Origin: Antedon mediterranea
Lineage: Eukaryota; Echinodermata; Crinoidea; Comatulida; Antedonidae
Assembly (NCBI RefSeq): GCF_964355755.1
Contig: NC_092670.1
Span: 13,949,201 to 14,013,200, forward strand
Length of the DNA stretch: 64,000 nt
Direction of reading: 5' to 3'
Below the pieces are notes generated by a model that had not been told where the DNA came from, did no database searches, and saw nothing but the letters and a program-made list of their open reading frames with translations. Shown here piece by piece: positions 22,868 to 34,532 of this stretch (position 1 is the first letter of the stretch; each line of letters begins with the position of its first letter). Both the position numbers and the translations under genes were made by a program.

Positions 22868-25600
22868 TAATGTCAGATTAGGCGTATGGCCTCATACAGG
22901 GGTAACATGTGATGTGCATCTAATAGTGAATGTGCCTAACTGGACAAATTAAACGTTTTATTGACGATTATTTCGTATCATAGACAACTCAATAAAGTCC
23001 ACAGTGCTTCCTAAACAAGATTACATCAATTAATCAAACACTCGTCCATATACAAACGAATGTGAATGCCTTCTTTTAATGACTAGAACTAACATTAAGT
23101 TCAACTGATGACGACAACTGTAAAAAGAACATTTCGTGCACCAGCCTCCACGATGACTCGCGTTTGGTCTGTTGAATAAAAAAACGATGTTCTTTGTTAA
23201 TGTTCCTCAATAATTCGCCCTAAAAATGTGAGAATATTTTAACTTTATGCCGTAGAATGTTGATCGTATAAGAACACCCACACCAGCAGTGTGAAACTAG
23301 TCTATTATGCTCTAACCCTTCTTCCTAGGCCTACTGTTAAAAATTCAAACTGAAATGTTTATAATTTGGTCCGCACCTAAAATTCATCTATAGCAGATTT
23401 CTGTTGTATACTTTGGCAATAAGAATCAATGGAGCAGTAATGAGTTGACCGGCACACATTGCATTGTCTTAGTTTTATTATACTGTATTTCTTTTTTTAT
23501 GACAGTAATTCCTTTGCTTGATATCACGAATATGCATGGCACGCCATGTGTGCCAAAAAAGTGTTGGGAATCTCCCACTTTATTGTAATGTAATCTCCTT
23601 TTCATCCATAAAATGTGTTTTTTTATCTCAATTTTTATTAATTTTGTTTATTTATATTTTTTTGTAAATTAAAACATACAGGAAAGGGTGGTACAACTGG
23701 TTTTTAATGTAGGCCTACCTATAACACCTTTACTACAAAGGAGATGCTAAACTACAACCAATGATACTTTTTAAACCAAAGCATTATGTGTAAATGTATT
23801 TTTAAATGTTTTACAAATTTATCGTGTACTTCTAAATATACGTACATTGTTACATTGTCACTCTATTTAACATAAATATTTTTAAAAGGGATATATAATG
23901 TCCACGCACGTATTTCGTTGCGTTGGCGTAAATCAAATATTAATACACTGTTCCATTGAGATGTCAAGAACTTACGTTGAATATACTAAATGACAGCATT
24001 CGATTGTAATAAAGTAAAATAATATACTATAAAATTGAATGTATGTCGTATATGATGCCTGTCCAACTAAAAGAATCTCTTTGAATAGACTAATAAATAG
24101 TAGGCTTACACATTCGATTGTAATACATTGTTTTCTAATAATAATGACTCTTAAGTATGCCTATGTTTATAAAATGATTCCTGTCCAATTAAGTGATTTC
24201 TTAGAATAGACTAAAGGTTTACACATTCGATTGAAATAAACATTTGTTCCAAATATGACTATTAAAGTATGCCTATGTTTGTTTAAAAAATGATTTTTGT
24301 CCAATTAAAGGGATTTATTAGAATGGACTAATACATAGTAGGCTTACAAATTCGATTGTAATACATGGTTTTCTAAATTTGTCTTATGTTTAAAAAAAAT
24401 ATTCCTTCCGAAATATATTTCACAATATCATTTTACGCAAACGAGTTATGAACACATTCGATTGAATTAAACTGTTCAAAGTAGTGTCATTGAATGCATG
24501 CCTATATTTCAGTCAAAAATGATTTCGGTCGAATGAAAAGGATTACTTGAGTTCTTAAAGATTGTCTTCACTATCAAACTTGATGTGACAAAAACATGTG
24601 ATGTACATGATGATGATGTCATATCACTACCATATTTGGGCACATCACACTTTTTTTTGTCGAACTAGTTTTATAGTGTAGACAGAGCTTAATTCTGTAA
24701 ACAAAATGACTATAAAATTGATGTTAAACTGTTTATTTTAAAAACATGATTATTTTCTTTATAAAATTGGTCTAAGTAAATAAATGAATCCTGCCGTATT
24801 AAAGAATTCTGATTTCTTTGTCAAAACGAAATTAATAACATAATTTGCCATCTTAAAACTATAAGTACGGTGTTTATCTTACACTTTGATGGTAATATTA
24901 TAATAACACGCGCTATATCACTTTAATTAAACGATTTAATGGACACAATACAATTGATCGATTGTCCACGTGCCAATTGCATAAATAACACAGAGCTTAG
25001 AGATTTAGTGATATATCGGTAATTTATGTTGATACGTTATTAAATAATTTATTATAATATCGCGGTCATAATGCGATGTTTATTCACAAGTGTAGTATTA
25101 AAATCATGGTTTTAAAAGCCCTTTGTATTTCATAATTCCCAAGATGACAAAATAATATGATGAAAATAACATGTTTAAGTTAAATGAGACCGCAAAAACA
25201 CATAGATAATTATGTACGCTTTAACCACCACAAATGCTTATTAATATACTGTAAAAAAATCTCGACAAAAAAGTCCATGGGCTTCCTCTTTTTGGGGACT
25301 CTTTGGGTGGACTTATTTTCGAGATGGGATTATTTTCGAGATTACTCAAGAGTGGGGGAGAGAATGAGGGGGGGGGGGGATTCTTTTCGAATGCTGTGAA
25401 TTTTGTGAACTGCTACTAAAATAATATGATTGTTTAGACAGTCCCTGCCAAAAACTGTACACTTTTGCCAAAGAAGCAGGAAGGAAGAAGATACAATAGG
25501 CCATCAAAGCACCATTTGGAAAACAATAAATTATAAAATAAATATCGGAGGATTTAATTTTAAAAGAGCGAAATGGCTAACGAGGCAAAACAAGATGAAG
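22868..25600. other. Non-coding; degenerate about 115-bp tandem repeat at about 23990-24560
   Basis: CATTCGATTGTAATA or a close variant recurs near 23998, 24113, 24222, 24350 and 24457, each followed by ATGCCTATGTTT, CCTGTCCAA and AATAGACTAA words. These mark four to five diverged units of 105-130 bp. A G11-like homopolymer run occurs near 25370. No gene is supported. Confidence 0.6.
24562..24684. mobile_element. Short MITE with TGTCTACACTAT ends, copy 1
   Basis: Starts TGTCTTCACTATCAAACTT and ends AGTTTTATAGTGTAGACA, an inverted pair. Inside are ATGTGACAAAAACATGTGATG and CCATATTTGGGCACATCAC words that recur at 27841-27930, 30744-30820 and 43331-43443. Confidence 0.75.
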
Positions 25601-25636
25601 AAGACAATTATTTCTCTGTTATATACAATAAATACT

Positions 25637-25661
25637 TTTATTTCTAGTTAGTATTTTTATT
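25637..25661 (-). terminator. Candidate poly(A) signals for ELP6
   Basis: On the minus strand AATAAA occurs at 25656-25661 and again at 25637-25642, 52 and 71 bases past the ELP6 stop codon. Either could direct cleavage near 25610-25640. This is inferred from the hexamers only. Confidence 0.5.
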
Positions 25662-25712
25662 AATTATTTCAATGATTTAGACACGTAGTACACAAAATAA
25701 AAACTGTAAACG

Positions 25713-28700
25713 TCATAGCACAGCAGAAGACGTTCCAACAGCAAATAAACGCATTGTTTTGTCTGTTATTTTATAATGAAACTGACGTGATGCGTTCCTG
25801 TTTGGCCTCCCGTCGTCTAGCTCTCTTCTCATGATGTTTATCTGGAATAGAATAAAAACGAATAAATTTCGATCGAAGTCTATCATCTGTGTCATAACTT
25901 TCTTTGTGAATTAAAGCATAGAAAATAATAAAAAGGATTGCCATTCAGCACAACATTTCAGGGAAAAAGTATAAGTAACTGAAAAAGTTGTAAACGTCCC
26001 ATAGTGTCTCTGAAAACGGCTATATTTATTTTCATAAAATACATATCAAAGCAGATAAATATAAAGGGACCGAATTGTCTCAGGGCCGAATAGTCCTGGT
26101 TTGAATTAACCCAGGGCCGAAACGGTCCCGGGCCGAATCGTCTCAGGGCCGAATAGTCCTGGTTTGAATTAACCCAGGGCCGAAACGATCCTGGGCCGAA
26201 TCGTCTTAGGGCCTAATCGTACCACTACCATAACAATGAATTCATGGGGTATGAATAGAGGCTTTTCTATAGATGGCTACAATTGTACATACCTGACCAT
26301 GTACATCCTTTGAGTATCCAGTAGGCAGTGGGTGGCACTCAATGCTATGTGTGCTTCTGTGTAACATGAGTGTATGCAGTTGTTGGTTTGATTCATCTAG
26401 TGTATCTTTGTCATCATGCACCAGTAATACAACACACCCATTCTGATAAAAAAAACCGGTTTAGCAAGTTTAAAAGGAGTAAATTATATAAAAACAGGGA
26501 GGATCTAGGATGCCTGAGGGAATATAAGATGATTTGAAAATCTTTACTATTACATGGTTGTGTTTCATAATTCATTTAATCCTAGTGCAACATCTAAGAC
26601 AAATTAAGTGGTCAAGTGGTTAAAGCAGGGCACTGTAAATAATAGCCATTATATCAGAATGGGTTATAATTCTAGTGGTAGAACAAGTCTTCCCGGACAA
26701 AGACTTAAAACTGGAAGTCTTGTGTACACATCTGTTGTGTGCACTTTAAAGAACCCAGTAGAATATTCCAGAAGTGTGGGGATGTATCAAGGTGTACTGG
26801 TACATCTCAGCCCCTATGCTTCATGATAGGTTCTGCACTGTGGCTTTGGGTCTGTAAAGGACACTAACTGATAATATAGCTGCATCCATTCTTATGTTTA
26901 CTTTATTTACCTTCCCACAAAACCAGACTTGACAATATTGAATAAAGTCCAGAACTGTGTTGACACTCAAGCCCAGACTGATCAAAACGCTGACATCATC
27001 AATAATAAGAGTAACAGGAGAATTGTCACATCCAGACTTAGACAAACGTGTTGTTATATGCACTAACAAAGACTGCAGATCAAGTTTACTATTCCTGGAA
27101 AAGCAATAAAAGAAGATAATTACTATACATCAGGTAAGATTGTATCTTATTCTGCTTACACCACAGCTGATTATCTGTTGATTTCTTTTAAATAAGCCTA
27201 CATAACTGGCAATTTCTAGCTAGTCCCTAATACAGGAGGATAACTCCTTAGCTACATCCCTATTAAGAGCGATACTGTCTAATAAAATGCAATAAGCAGT
27301 AATAGGCAATAAACCCCTTTACATGGATTCGGATACCCTTATTTTAATACGGGTATCCATGAAAAGAGGCAAATTCATCAAAATGTAGATACTTTACCTA
27401 CTCTACTACAGTATTTACTAGATGCTGTATGCTGAGCCTACATCAAACTAATACACAACCCATATTTGTGCCCTAATGGCTAATTGTAAAGTTCTGTCTT
27501 ACCTTATACAGGCCAGTGGAGATGTTTCCGAGTTTTGATTGGCTGGTTGTATTGTTTCTTGAGATAATTGAAGGCCATCAATCACTGTCACCTGACCATC
27601 ATCCCTAGCTTTCATTAAATTTATACCCTGTGATAATGTTCAAATTAATTTAAAATGCGAATCCTATATTGAAACCATGCAATACAGTTGGACATTAGGT
27701 ATGTGAAAATGTCAAATCATAGAGATATTATATAGAACTATAATATCTCTATGGTCAAATTAATCCTCTTACATGTATATATATATACATATATCTAAAA
27801 ATTTAATTATTTTAATAGTTTAAAAACTTTAAGATTAAATTAAACTTTATGTGTCAAAAAAAATGTCATGTGCCCAAATATGGATACTTTGACGTTTACT
27901 ACCATATTTGGGCACATCAAAAACAGTTTAGACCATGGAGGTATAAAATGAAATAAGTCTATGTGAGACCGAATGAATTGTTACTAGGAACATTCAACGA
28001 AACGTATCGACAACTTACAAGCTTGTGTGCAACTGAACAATAGTGACTAAATGTTTGTGACAAACACAGCAGGCACACCTTACTTCTTCCTATGAGACAG
28101 AAAAAAAAGGATTTACTTCAAAGAAGTAAGAATGGGAATTTGTTGTTGTGCCTCATAATTACTAATAAAAATATTCAAGAATGCTGAAGTTCTGTGAACT
28201 ATTTTATATTAATAGTACAGGAAACAAATTTTATAAAACGTATTATAATTGTTTTGAAATAATACTGTACCTTTAACATAAAGACTAATGAAATGATGAA
28301 TTAGAAAATTTGCATCAATGTTTGAATCAGCGATAGTAATAACTTCACCCTTAAAATATAAAATACAAATAAACTGAGTATAGAATAGTATAGGCCGATC
28401 CCCTATTATAGTAGTCTTATTTTAATAATTCATGTCGCCTTGAGCTATAGTTAATCTAGGCCTTGCATTTATTATTTATGCATAATACTAATTTAATTAT
28501 TACTAGGCCTAGGCCTATTTAGTTGAAGTTGAGCAATAAATTATACATAAAAGTTAAGGTTCTAATCAAAGTTGGGGCTGAAACTTAATCATAATTATGC
28601 TAGGCCAATTTGATCACTTCCTGTAAAACACTAATACCCTATGTCTCGTTCACATCCCGCTACAACTCGATATGTCATGTAGTCGTGTGCCATGCTGTGT

Positions 28701-28858
28701 GCATTTGATAGCCTAGCCTACTAGGTCTTCTAACAAAAGGAAAGTCAAGGAAAACTAGCAATTGACCCTTAACGTAGTATATAATATAATACAAATATAA
28801 TTACCTGTGGTAGATTATTCACATCAAATTGCAGGACTTCATTCAAATCATTAAACAT
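25713..28858 (-). CDS. ELP6: Elongator complex protein 6
   Basis: Seven exons: 28805-28858, 28271-28349, 28019-28089, 27503-27627, 26911-27094, 26293-26442 and 25713-25841. They join in phase to 263 aa, close to the human length of about 266. Elongator modifies the wobble uridine of cytoplasmic tRNAs; ELP6 forms the ELP4-5-6 ring with a RecA-like fold. Supporting motifs in order are FLIHHFISLY in exon 2, LSQTFSHY in exon 3, LIIDDVSVLISLG in exon 5 (Walker-B-like strand), VVLLVHDD in exon 6, and the ending KTMRLFAVGTSSAVL, all matching the remembered human pattern. As in known ELP6, no classical Walker A (GxxxxGKS/T) is visible. Start: the ATG lies next to the promoter and gives MFNDLNEVLQF, like the family's MFPELNNLL. 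All introns are GT-AG. A SINE lies in intron 5 and a 63-bp tandem repeat lies in intron 6. Confidence 0.95.
26056..26222. repeat. 63-bp tandem repeat of GGGCCGAA words in ELP6 intron 6
   Basis: Two and a half units contain CAGGGCCGAATAGTCCTGG, TTTGAATTAACCCAGGGCC and GAAACGGTCCCGGGCC. It is distinctly GC-rich against an AT-rich background. It lies between ELP6 exons 6 and 7. Confidence 0.85.
26600..26875 (+). mobile_element. tRNA-derived SINE, copy 1 (in ELP6 intron 5)
   Basis: The head GTCAAGTGGTTAAAGCAGGG resembles the A-box half of a tRNA. The body shares TGTGTACACATCT and GTGCACTTTAAAGAACCC with the two minus-strand copies at 37497-37818 and 48815-49124. It is diverged from those copies, so it is older or a different subfamily. 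Confidence 0.72.
27841..27930. mobile_element. TGTCTACACTAT-family MITE, fragment
   Basis: Contains ATGTGTCAAAAAAAATGTCA, GTGCCCAAATATGG and CCATATTTGGGCACATC, the inner inverted words of this family. It lies in ELP6 intron 3; the outer ends are eroded. Confidence 0.6.
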
Positions 28859-29048
28859 TTTTGATAAAATTTCCGTCAAAAAAAGATCGAAAAAAGTAAA
28901 TACTTAGACAGCGCCCGCTATAAACAAGACATTTTTTTAGTATATAAAAAATAAGATCTTTGAATTTTATCGATCAAAGATATGATATCTTTATTCCATT
29001 TTGGTTGAGGGCAGCATTAATAAAAACAGTCTGTTAAAAATAAGCAAA
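28859..29048. promoter_or_regulatory. Bidirectional promoter between ELP6 and FAF2
   Basis: Only 190 bp separate the two divergent start codons, and this interval must hold both 5' UTRs. It contains the GC-rich patch AGCGCCCGC (about 28911-28919), a TATA-like TAGTATATAAAA (about 28938-28949), and TTTTATCGATC, which resembles the DRE/DREF element. Which of these works is inference. Confidence 0.6.
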
Positions 29049-32000
29049 ATGGCGGAAGGTAGTGAAATAACGCCTGAACAAACCGAGCAATTAATTCAGT
29101 TCCAGGTAAGTTTTGGTATTTTTTTTACTTTAAAGTTGCTTTTGTTATGTATATTTATCTATTGGTATATCATTTGCGGTAGTTGTTAGTGATTTTCAGG
29201 TATTTTGAAGACCATATCTTAGGCCTAGTTTGGAGAGTATTATAATCCTCAACCAGCAGAAGAAAGCAACAAACAACCGGGATTACTCAACTGCAACCAA
29301 ACACGTCAGACCAGGATACTAGGCCTAAGCGATTATGAAACACCGCCGATGACTGTCATAGGTTACGTACGAGATACAGACAATTAAATAAATAACACTA
29401 AACTTGGTTATATTGTACTTTTGCAAAAGCCCACCACTACAAGACAGACGAAAAGATGCATTTTAATAACATTTAAAAACAATTAGACTTTTTATCATTC
29501 ATTTACTATTTTAGGACTTGACTGGAATAGAAGACATGGACAAGTGCAGGCAAATTCTGGAACGTCATAATTGGAATATAGAGGTTTGTATTGTAATTTA
29601 ACAACATACAAATAGTATCAAAATCAAATAAAAATAAATAGATCCTAAATAACACTACACATGCATAAGGAACTAAGTAATCAATTTAACCTCTGGAGGC
29701 TTAAAATGTTTAGAAAATATAAGGGCTGATTAGGTGTAACTTATTTGTCATTTTCACTCTTTAAAAACCTTTCATTTTAAACAGATTGCTGTGCAAGACA
29801 CTTTTAATGAATCAGAGGGAAGACCATCAGTATTCGAGGACCAAGTTAGGGAACGTAGACGAGAGGTAGAACCTGTAGTCAATGTAAATCCTGTAGATCA
29901 AAGGTGCAGATAATTTCTTTCTTAGCAAAAAATAAACAACAAGACCAACCTCCGCCTAGAGGAGTAAAAAGAGAAAATGGATCAAGAATTGTGATAAAGA
30001 TCCGTCTTTTAATTTTGATAAAAATACAATAATAGGGCTCATATAAGTTGACACGTTTGGGACCTAACTATTATTCTTAATAGGGGTGTCCCAAGCAAAG
30101 GGAAATACTACTGTACTATACATGGAAAAAGTAGATTCTGTAGTACAAAAATATAACCAAAACATTTATTCTTTTATTCACAGAGTTTTTACAATAATTA
30201 GACCTCAACCTGTAACCACATGGTCTCAGTGGTTCACCATGCTTGTGATATCACCCTTTCGTTTCACATTCTCCACATTCTATGGCATATTTAATTGGGT
30301 ACGACGTCTCATATGGCCAGATCCGCGCCGCATAGTCGTCGACCCAGTGGCGGATGTCATGTCTTTTATTCATAATTACGAAGAAACATATGGTGCTATT
30401 CATCCCACGTTTTATCAAGGAACTTATAGCCAGGTAAAGTGTTCAATTGACATTTGATGGTCAGTTTGGGGCAGCCCAATCTACTTGTTTAGTTTAACGA
30501 CTTATGTTTGTGTTCTTATGAAAAATATGATATACTATTAATAATGCTACCAGTCTAATTTCACTTATTTCTATACCTAGTGTTATGACTTACATCTTGG
30601 TTAATATTTATTCGGTAACCGTAATTATTATGTATTTAATTTCAGGCAGTCAATGATGCAAAGAAAGAACTCAAATTTCTGTTAGTGTATTTGCACAGTG
30701 GAGAGCATCAAGATACACCTTCATTTTGTAGGCAAGTTTGTTCTGTCTACACTACCAAACCTTATGTGACAACAAATATAATGTGCCAATATATGGATAT
30801 GATGATTATGCATTATAAATTTTGATTTCTGTTTTAGAGAGACTTTAGGCAACACAGATGTATGTGAATTTATCAATACACGCATGTTATTTTGGGCAGC
30901 ATCTATAGACACCCCTGAGGGATATAGAGGTAAGCTCACTTTCTTTGTATTTTTTGACAAATTTACTGGAATTTGGGTACAAGGGAATTCTGAGAGAAAA
31001 AGTAGCCCAGTAATATAAACCATATCAAAATGTTGTTTCTTTATTTCAGTATCATTAACACTAAGAGAAAACACCTACCCATTCCTAGCAATTATTGTAC
31101 AAAGAGATAGTAGAATGACAGTTGTTGCTCGTATAGAGGGAGCAATTAAGCCGCAAGATTTGATACAGCGGTTAACACGCGTTATGAACGATATGGAAGG
31201 TTACCTGGTAGCTGCACGCCATGACCGTGAAGCGCGCCAATTCACGCAGACGCTACGTCAACAGCAAGATCAGGCCTACGAAGAATCTCTAAAAGCTGAT
31301 CAGGAAAAAGTAGGTCTAAATTATGTACAGTAGTACAGTAAAACCTCTATTATTAGAGACCAATAAAGTGTCCCTTTATTAGGGTTTACATTTTGTAACT
31401 GCCCTAAAAATAATGCGAGTGATATTCGTTATTCAAGTCCAACACCCAAGGTGCTCCTTTATTCCTGTTTCTTGAATGTGAACCAGATTACTAAAACAAA
31501 ACATAACAATGACCTATAAATGCATGTCTAGCAATATATGTGGCTCCTTAAGCGTCAAACTGAAAAGTTTTGTGTTTAAGTTAAAACAAACAATATAAAA
31601 GACGATCCCTTAAAATGGACCTGAAATGGATTTTCGATTTTTTTCATTTTAGAATGATGTTTTGGAGGCTATTAGGTGTTGCTAGAATGTATATTGTTAC
31701 AAAATATAAATTGGCCCTTTTGGGGAAAGCCCCATTTGAAAATCAAAAAAATTCGCGGGTGACGTCACTTTGCAGTTTTTTGGCTATAACTCTTGAAATC
31801 TATGAATGAATTTTATTCATATTTTACTTTGGCTTGACAATGAGCGCAGCAAGTTGTTGATATCGCTTTGGTCTTGGATGCACATGAAACGGAGCCTCGC
31901 CGCATGATGTGGGTGGTGGATCGACTCCGCGCACTGGATTGGGGGCCTAGGCCTAGTAAAGGTTTGGGAGGTAGGCCTTCTAAATTCGGGTTTTAGAACA

Positions 32001-34532
32001 AACGAAGTACATTTTAGGGACCTATATTTCAACAACATTAGATATTGAATAAATTAGTATTAGTGTCAACGCTTCGCGTATCTTTCCAGGCCGTCGATCA
32101 TTCACTGACTATCGGGGCGGCATACACGCTCTCGATATCATCGTGTGTATATGTGACGTCGTGAATATAGAGGCTTCCGACGGCCGTTGAAATAGAATAT
32201 TGCAATGGCGTGAGTAATTTTCGCTAATTTACCATGGTATCTTAAAATTTCGTTTTTACTCAAAATACTATACATTTTGTTTTTATTTGTATGGGTTTGT
32301 GTTAATTTGATGCATTTAAATAACATGTGTGAATTTCTTGAAAATCGAAATTCCATTTCAGGTCCATTTTAAACTAATTAAAAATGCAAAACCGTGTCGT
32401 CATAGCAACGGATAACAAAATCCTTGCGGTTAACTCCTCCTACAACGACGCGACACCTACATGCCATTGACATTGTATACGTAAATCAATTAAAATGATC
32501 ACATGAACTATAAAGTTTTGCGAAGATTATCATAACTATAGTATCCAGGTGCATAATGCAATGCAGTAACTTTAACAATGAATTATTAATACTAATACTT
32601 AGTAAATGATTAAATTAAGGTACAACAGGTCCAAGCTATATCTCATCAATATAATAGGCCTAGCTAGGTAACATAACCGAAATTAATGGCGTCTCAATAG
32701 AACTTGGTCTAATAACATTAAATCTATATGAGTTATTGATCAATAAATGTAGCGGAATGCAGCTTACCGAAAATAGCAAAGTCACCCGCTATCTGCAGTA
32801 CATAAACAATTCAGGTAAATATCAAAAATTAAACAATATATGTCAATATCCTATAATAAAAGTCACTAGCTGTGATCATACATCCTCTCCTCTCTAATGC
32901 AAGATACTGTACCTCTCCTCACATGGTCCTAAAATGACATCATTTTCTTAATAATGCGCCCTCTCTAAATATAAACTAGTTTGGGACCAAACACATTTGT
33001 TTATCAGAAAATTGTCCAATTAATAACCTGGTTTGATCATTCTATTTTACATAGACTGATTTTAAAATAAACATTACTGATATAAAACATTTTATTTTTC
33101 CCAGGCACGGAAAAGAAAAGAAGAAGATGATAAAAAGAAAATGGAAGAGATTAATGCTCAAAAATTAGCTGATGAAGAAGAACGAAAAATACAGGTGCTG
33201 CAATATACAATCCTAATATTAAAACAAGATGTTATAAAAAAAAAAACAGAAAATATATTTCTAAACGTAAAATACTATACAAAATAACAAATTCCTGTTC
33301 AAAATCTAGGTTATTAATAATATTAATTAATAAACTACTACGGTACTTTCCAGTGGCATGCATTTTCCGCTCACTTTGTGGTGACAAACCCCCAAAATTA
33401 AACCGACTTTTTGCTAATGTCCAGTCCACCCCCAAACATTCGAAGTGGATCAACACCATAATAATGATGGTGCTTCAGTATGGTTGTTAGGCCTGATTAC
33501 GTTTTTACCATCCATTAATAATAAATTAATGGGTTAGTTTGGTTTTAAAATTGTCCAAAGAGGTAAAGAGTTTATAATAATAGTTCATTCCTACGTAGCA
33601 TAAACAGTCCATGTGCTTATAATGTTTATGAATAATATCGTAATGATGTCTCATAATTCATGGATACTTTTTAATAATTTTTTTTAGGAGAGAGACGAAC
33701 TCAAACGTCAGAAACTTGAAAGTTTACCAGTAGAAGCAGATGCAAATGATGCAGATTCCATCAAAGTAGTGTTTAAGATGCCAAACGGCATGAGGCTGGA
33801 AAGGTGCTTTCTCAACTCACAATCATTACAAGTAAGGATTTTCTCTTATTTATCTCAACAATTGTAAACACTTTATACAATTCTTCCTAAAGAGTTTGAA
33901 CAGGCAAAGATGTTTTAACCAAAATGATAACTGTTCCCCTAATTTTGCCAACCCTAAAAAGTTTGAACCTTACAGGGGAAGATGTTCTAACCAAAACATA
34001 TTATTTTCAATAATTGTTTTCCTAATTTTACCAACTTATGCTTATACAATTTGCCCTAAAGAGTTTGAACCTTACAGGGGAAGATGTTCTAACCAAAACG
34101 TGTTATTTTCGATAATTGTTCTCCTAATTTTGATGACCTATTTTATAGCATGCTTACAATGAACATATTAGCTATATTCATTTGTTCATTCACTTCACCA
34201 TGTTTTTCCTTTAATAATAAAATAAAATAAATTGGTATGAATAGTGAATGTTTTTCCTTTCAACTCATAAACATTCATTATTTGTACATTATACACAAAT
34301 TTCATTGATAATTAAACCCAGTTACAGTATTATTTTTTCTCTTGTTTTTAAGGTGGTATACGATTATATATTCGTACAAGATGATGTCCCTAATGAATTC
34401 CAAATTGTAACAAATTACCCTCGTCGCGTTTTACAATGTCAATCAACGGACGACGTACCGACAGTTCAGACGTTATCAGAAGCAGGCCTACAAAAGAGAG
34501 AGATGCTGTATGTACAAGACATTAGCGACTGA
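29049..34532 (+). CDS. FAF2: FAS-associated factor 2 (UBXD8), UBA-UAS-UBX protein
   Basis: Ten exons: 29049-29105, 29515-29583, 29785-29903, 30184-30433, 30646-30731, 30838-30929, 31050-31309, 33105-33194, 33688-33831 and 34353-34532. They encode 448 aa (human about 445). FAF2 sits as a hairpin in the ER and lipid-droplet membrane and recruits p97/VCP for ERAD and lipid-droplet protein turnover. Visible order: UBA (about 8-50, LTGIEDMDKCRQILERHNWN), membrane hairpin (about 96-120, SPFRFTFSTFYGIFNWV), UAS thioredoxin-like domain (about 145-275, GTYSQ, NTRMLFW, ENTYPFLAII), basic/acidic coiled coil (about 285-350), UBX (about 370-448, VVFKMPNGMRLER). The p97-binding loop reads NYPRR where FPR is usual. 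Exon 4 starts at the AG of CACAG 30183; an upstream AG would put stops in frame. Intron 5 uses a GC donor (AG|GCAAGT). Confidence 0.97.
30744..30820. mobile_element. TGTCTACACTA-family MITE, copy in FAF2 intron 5
   Basis: Starts TGTCTACACTACCAAACC and contains TATGTGACAACAAATATAATG and GTGCCAATATATGGA. It begins 13 bases after the end of FAF2 exon 5, next to that intron's non-canonical GC donor. The right terminus is eroded. Confidence 0.65.
31614..32368. mobile_element. 755-bp non-autonomous TTAA transposon in FAF2 intron 7
   Basis: The termini are near-perfect inverted repeats of about 30 bp. The left reads AATGGACCTGAAATGGATTT and the right, reverse-complemented, reads AATGGACCTGAAATGGAATT. 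TTAA flanks each side (31610-31613, 32369-32372). The interior has no long conserved frame. The duplication suits piggyBac or Kolobok; the ends differ from the other TTAA element at 13529-14095. Confidence 0.9.
33885..34135. repeat. Degenerate tandem repeat in FAF2 intron 9
   Basis: CCTAAAGAGTTTGAAC, GGGGAAGATGTTCTAACC and ATAATTGTTTTCCTAATTTT recur about three times, with the last two units nearly identical. The resulting plus-strand open frame (33896-34162) is a repeat artefact inside an intron. Confidence 0.8.

Noticed and set aside
25184-25651. Two plus-strand ORFs downstream of ELP6
   Set aside because: Low-complexity composition, opposite to the ELP6 3' UTR, no motif or splice partner.
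30086-30183. Extending FAF2 exon 4 upstream to the AG at 30083
   Set aside because: That junction puts stops in frame. The AG at 30183 has a better pyrimidine tract and gives VDQR followed by the expected RPQP region.
33896-34162. Plus-strand 88-codon ORF
   Set aside because: It lies in FAF2 intron 9 and comes from a tandem repeat.
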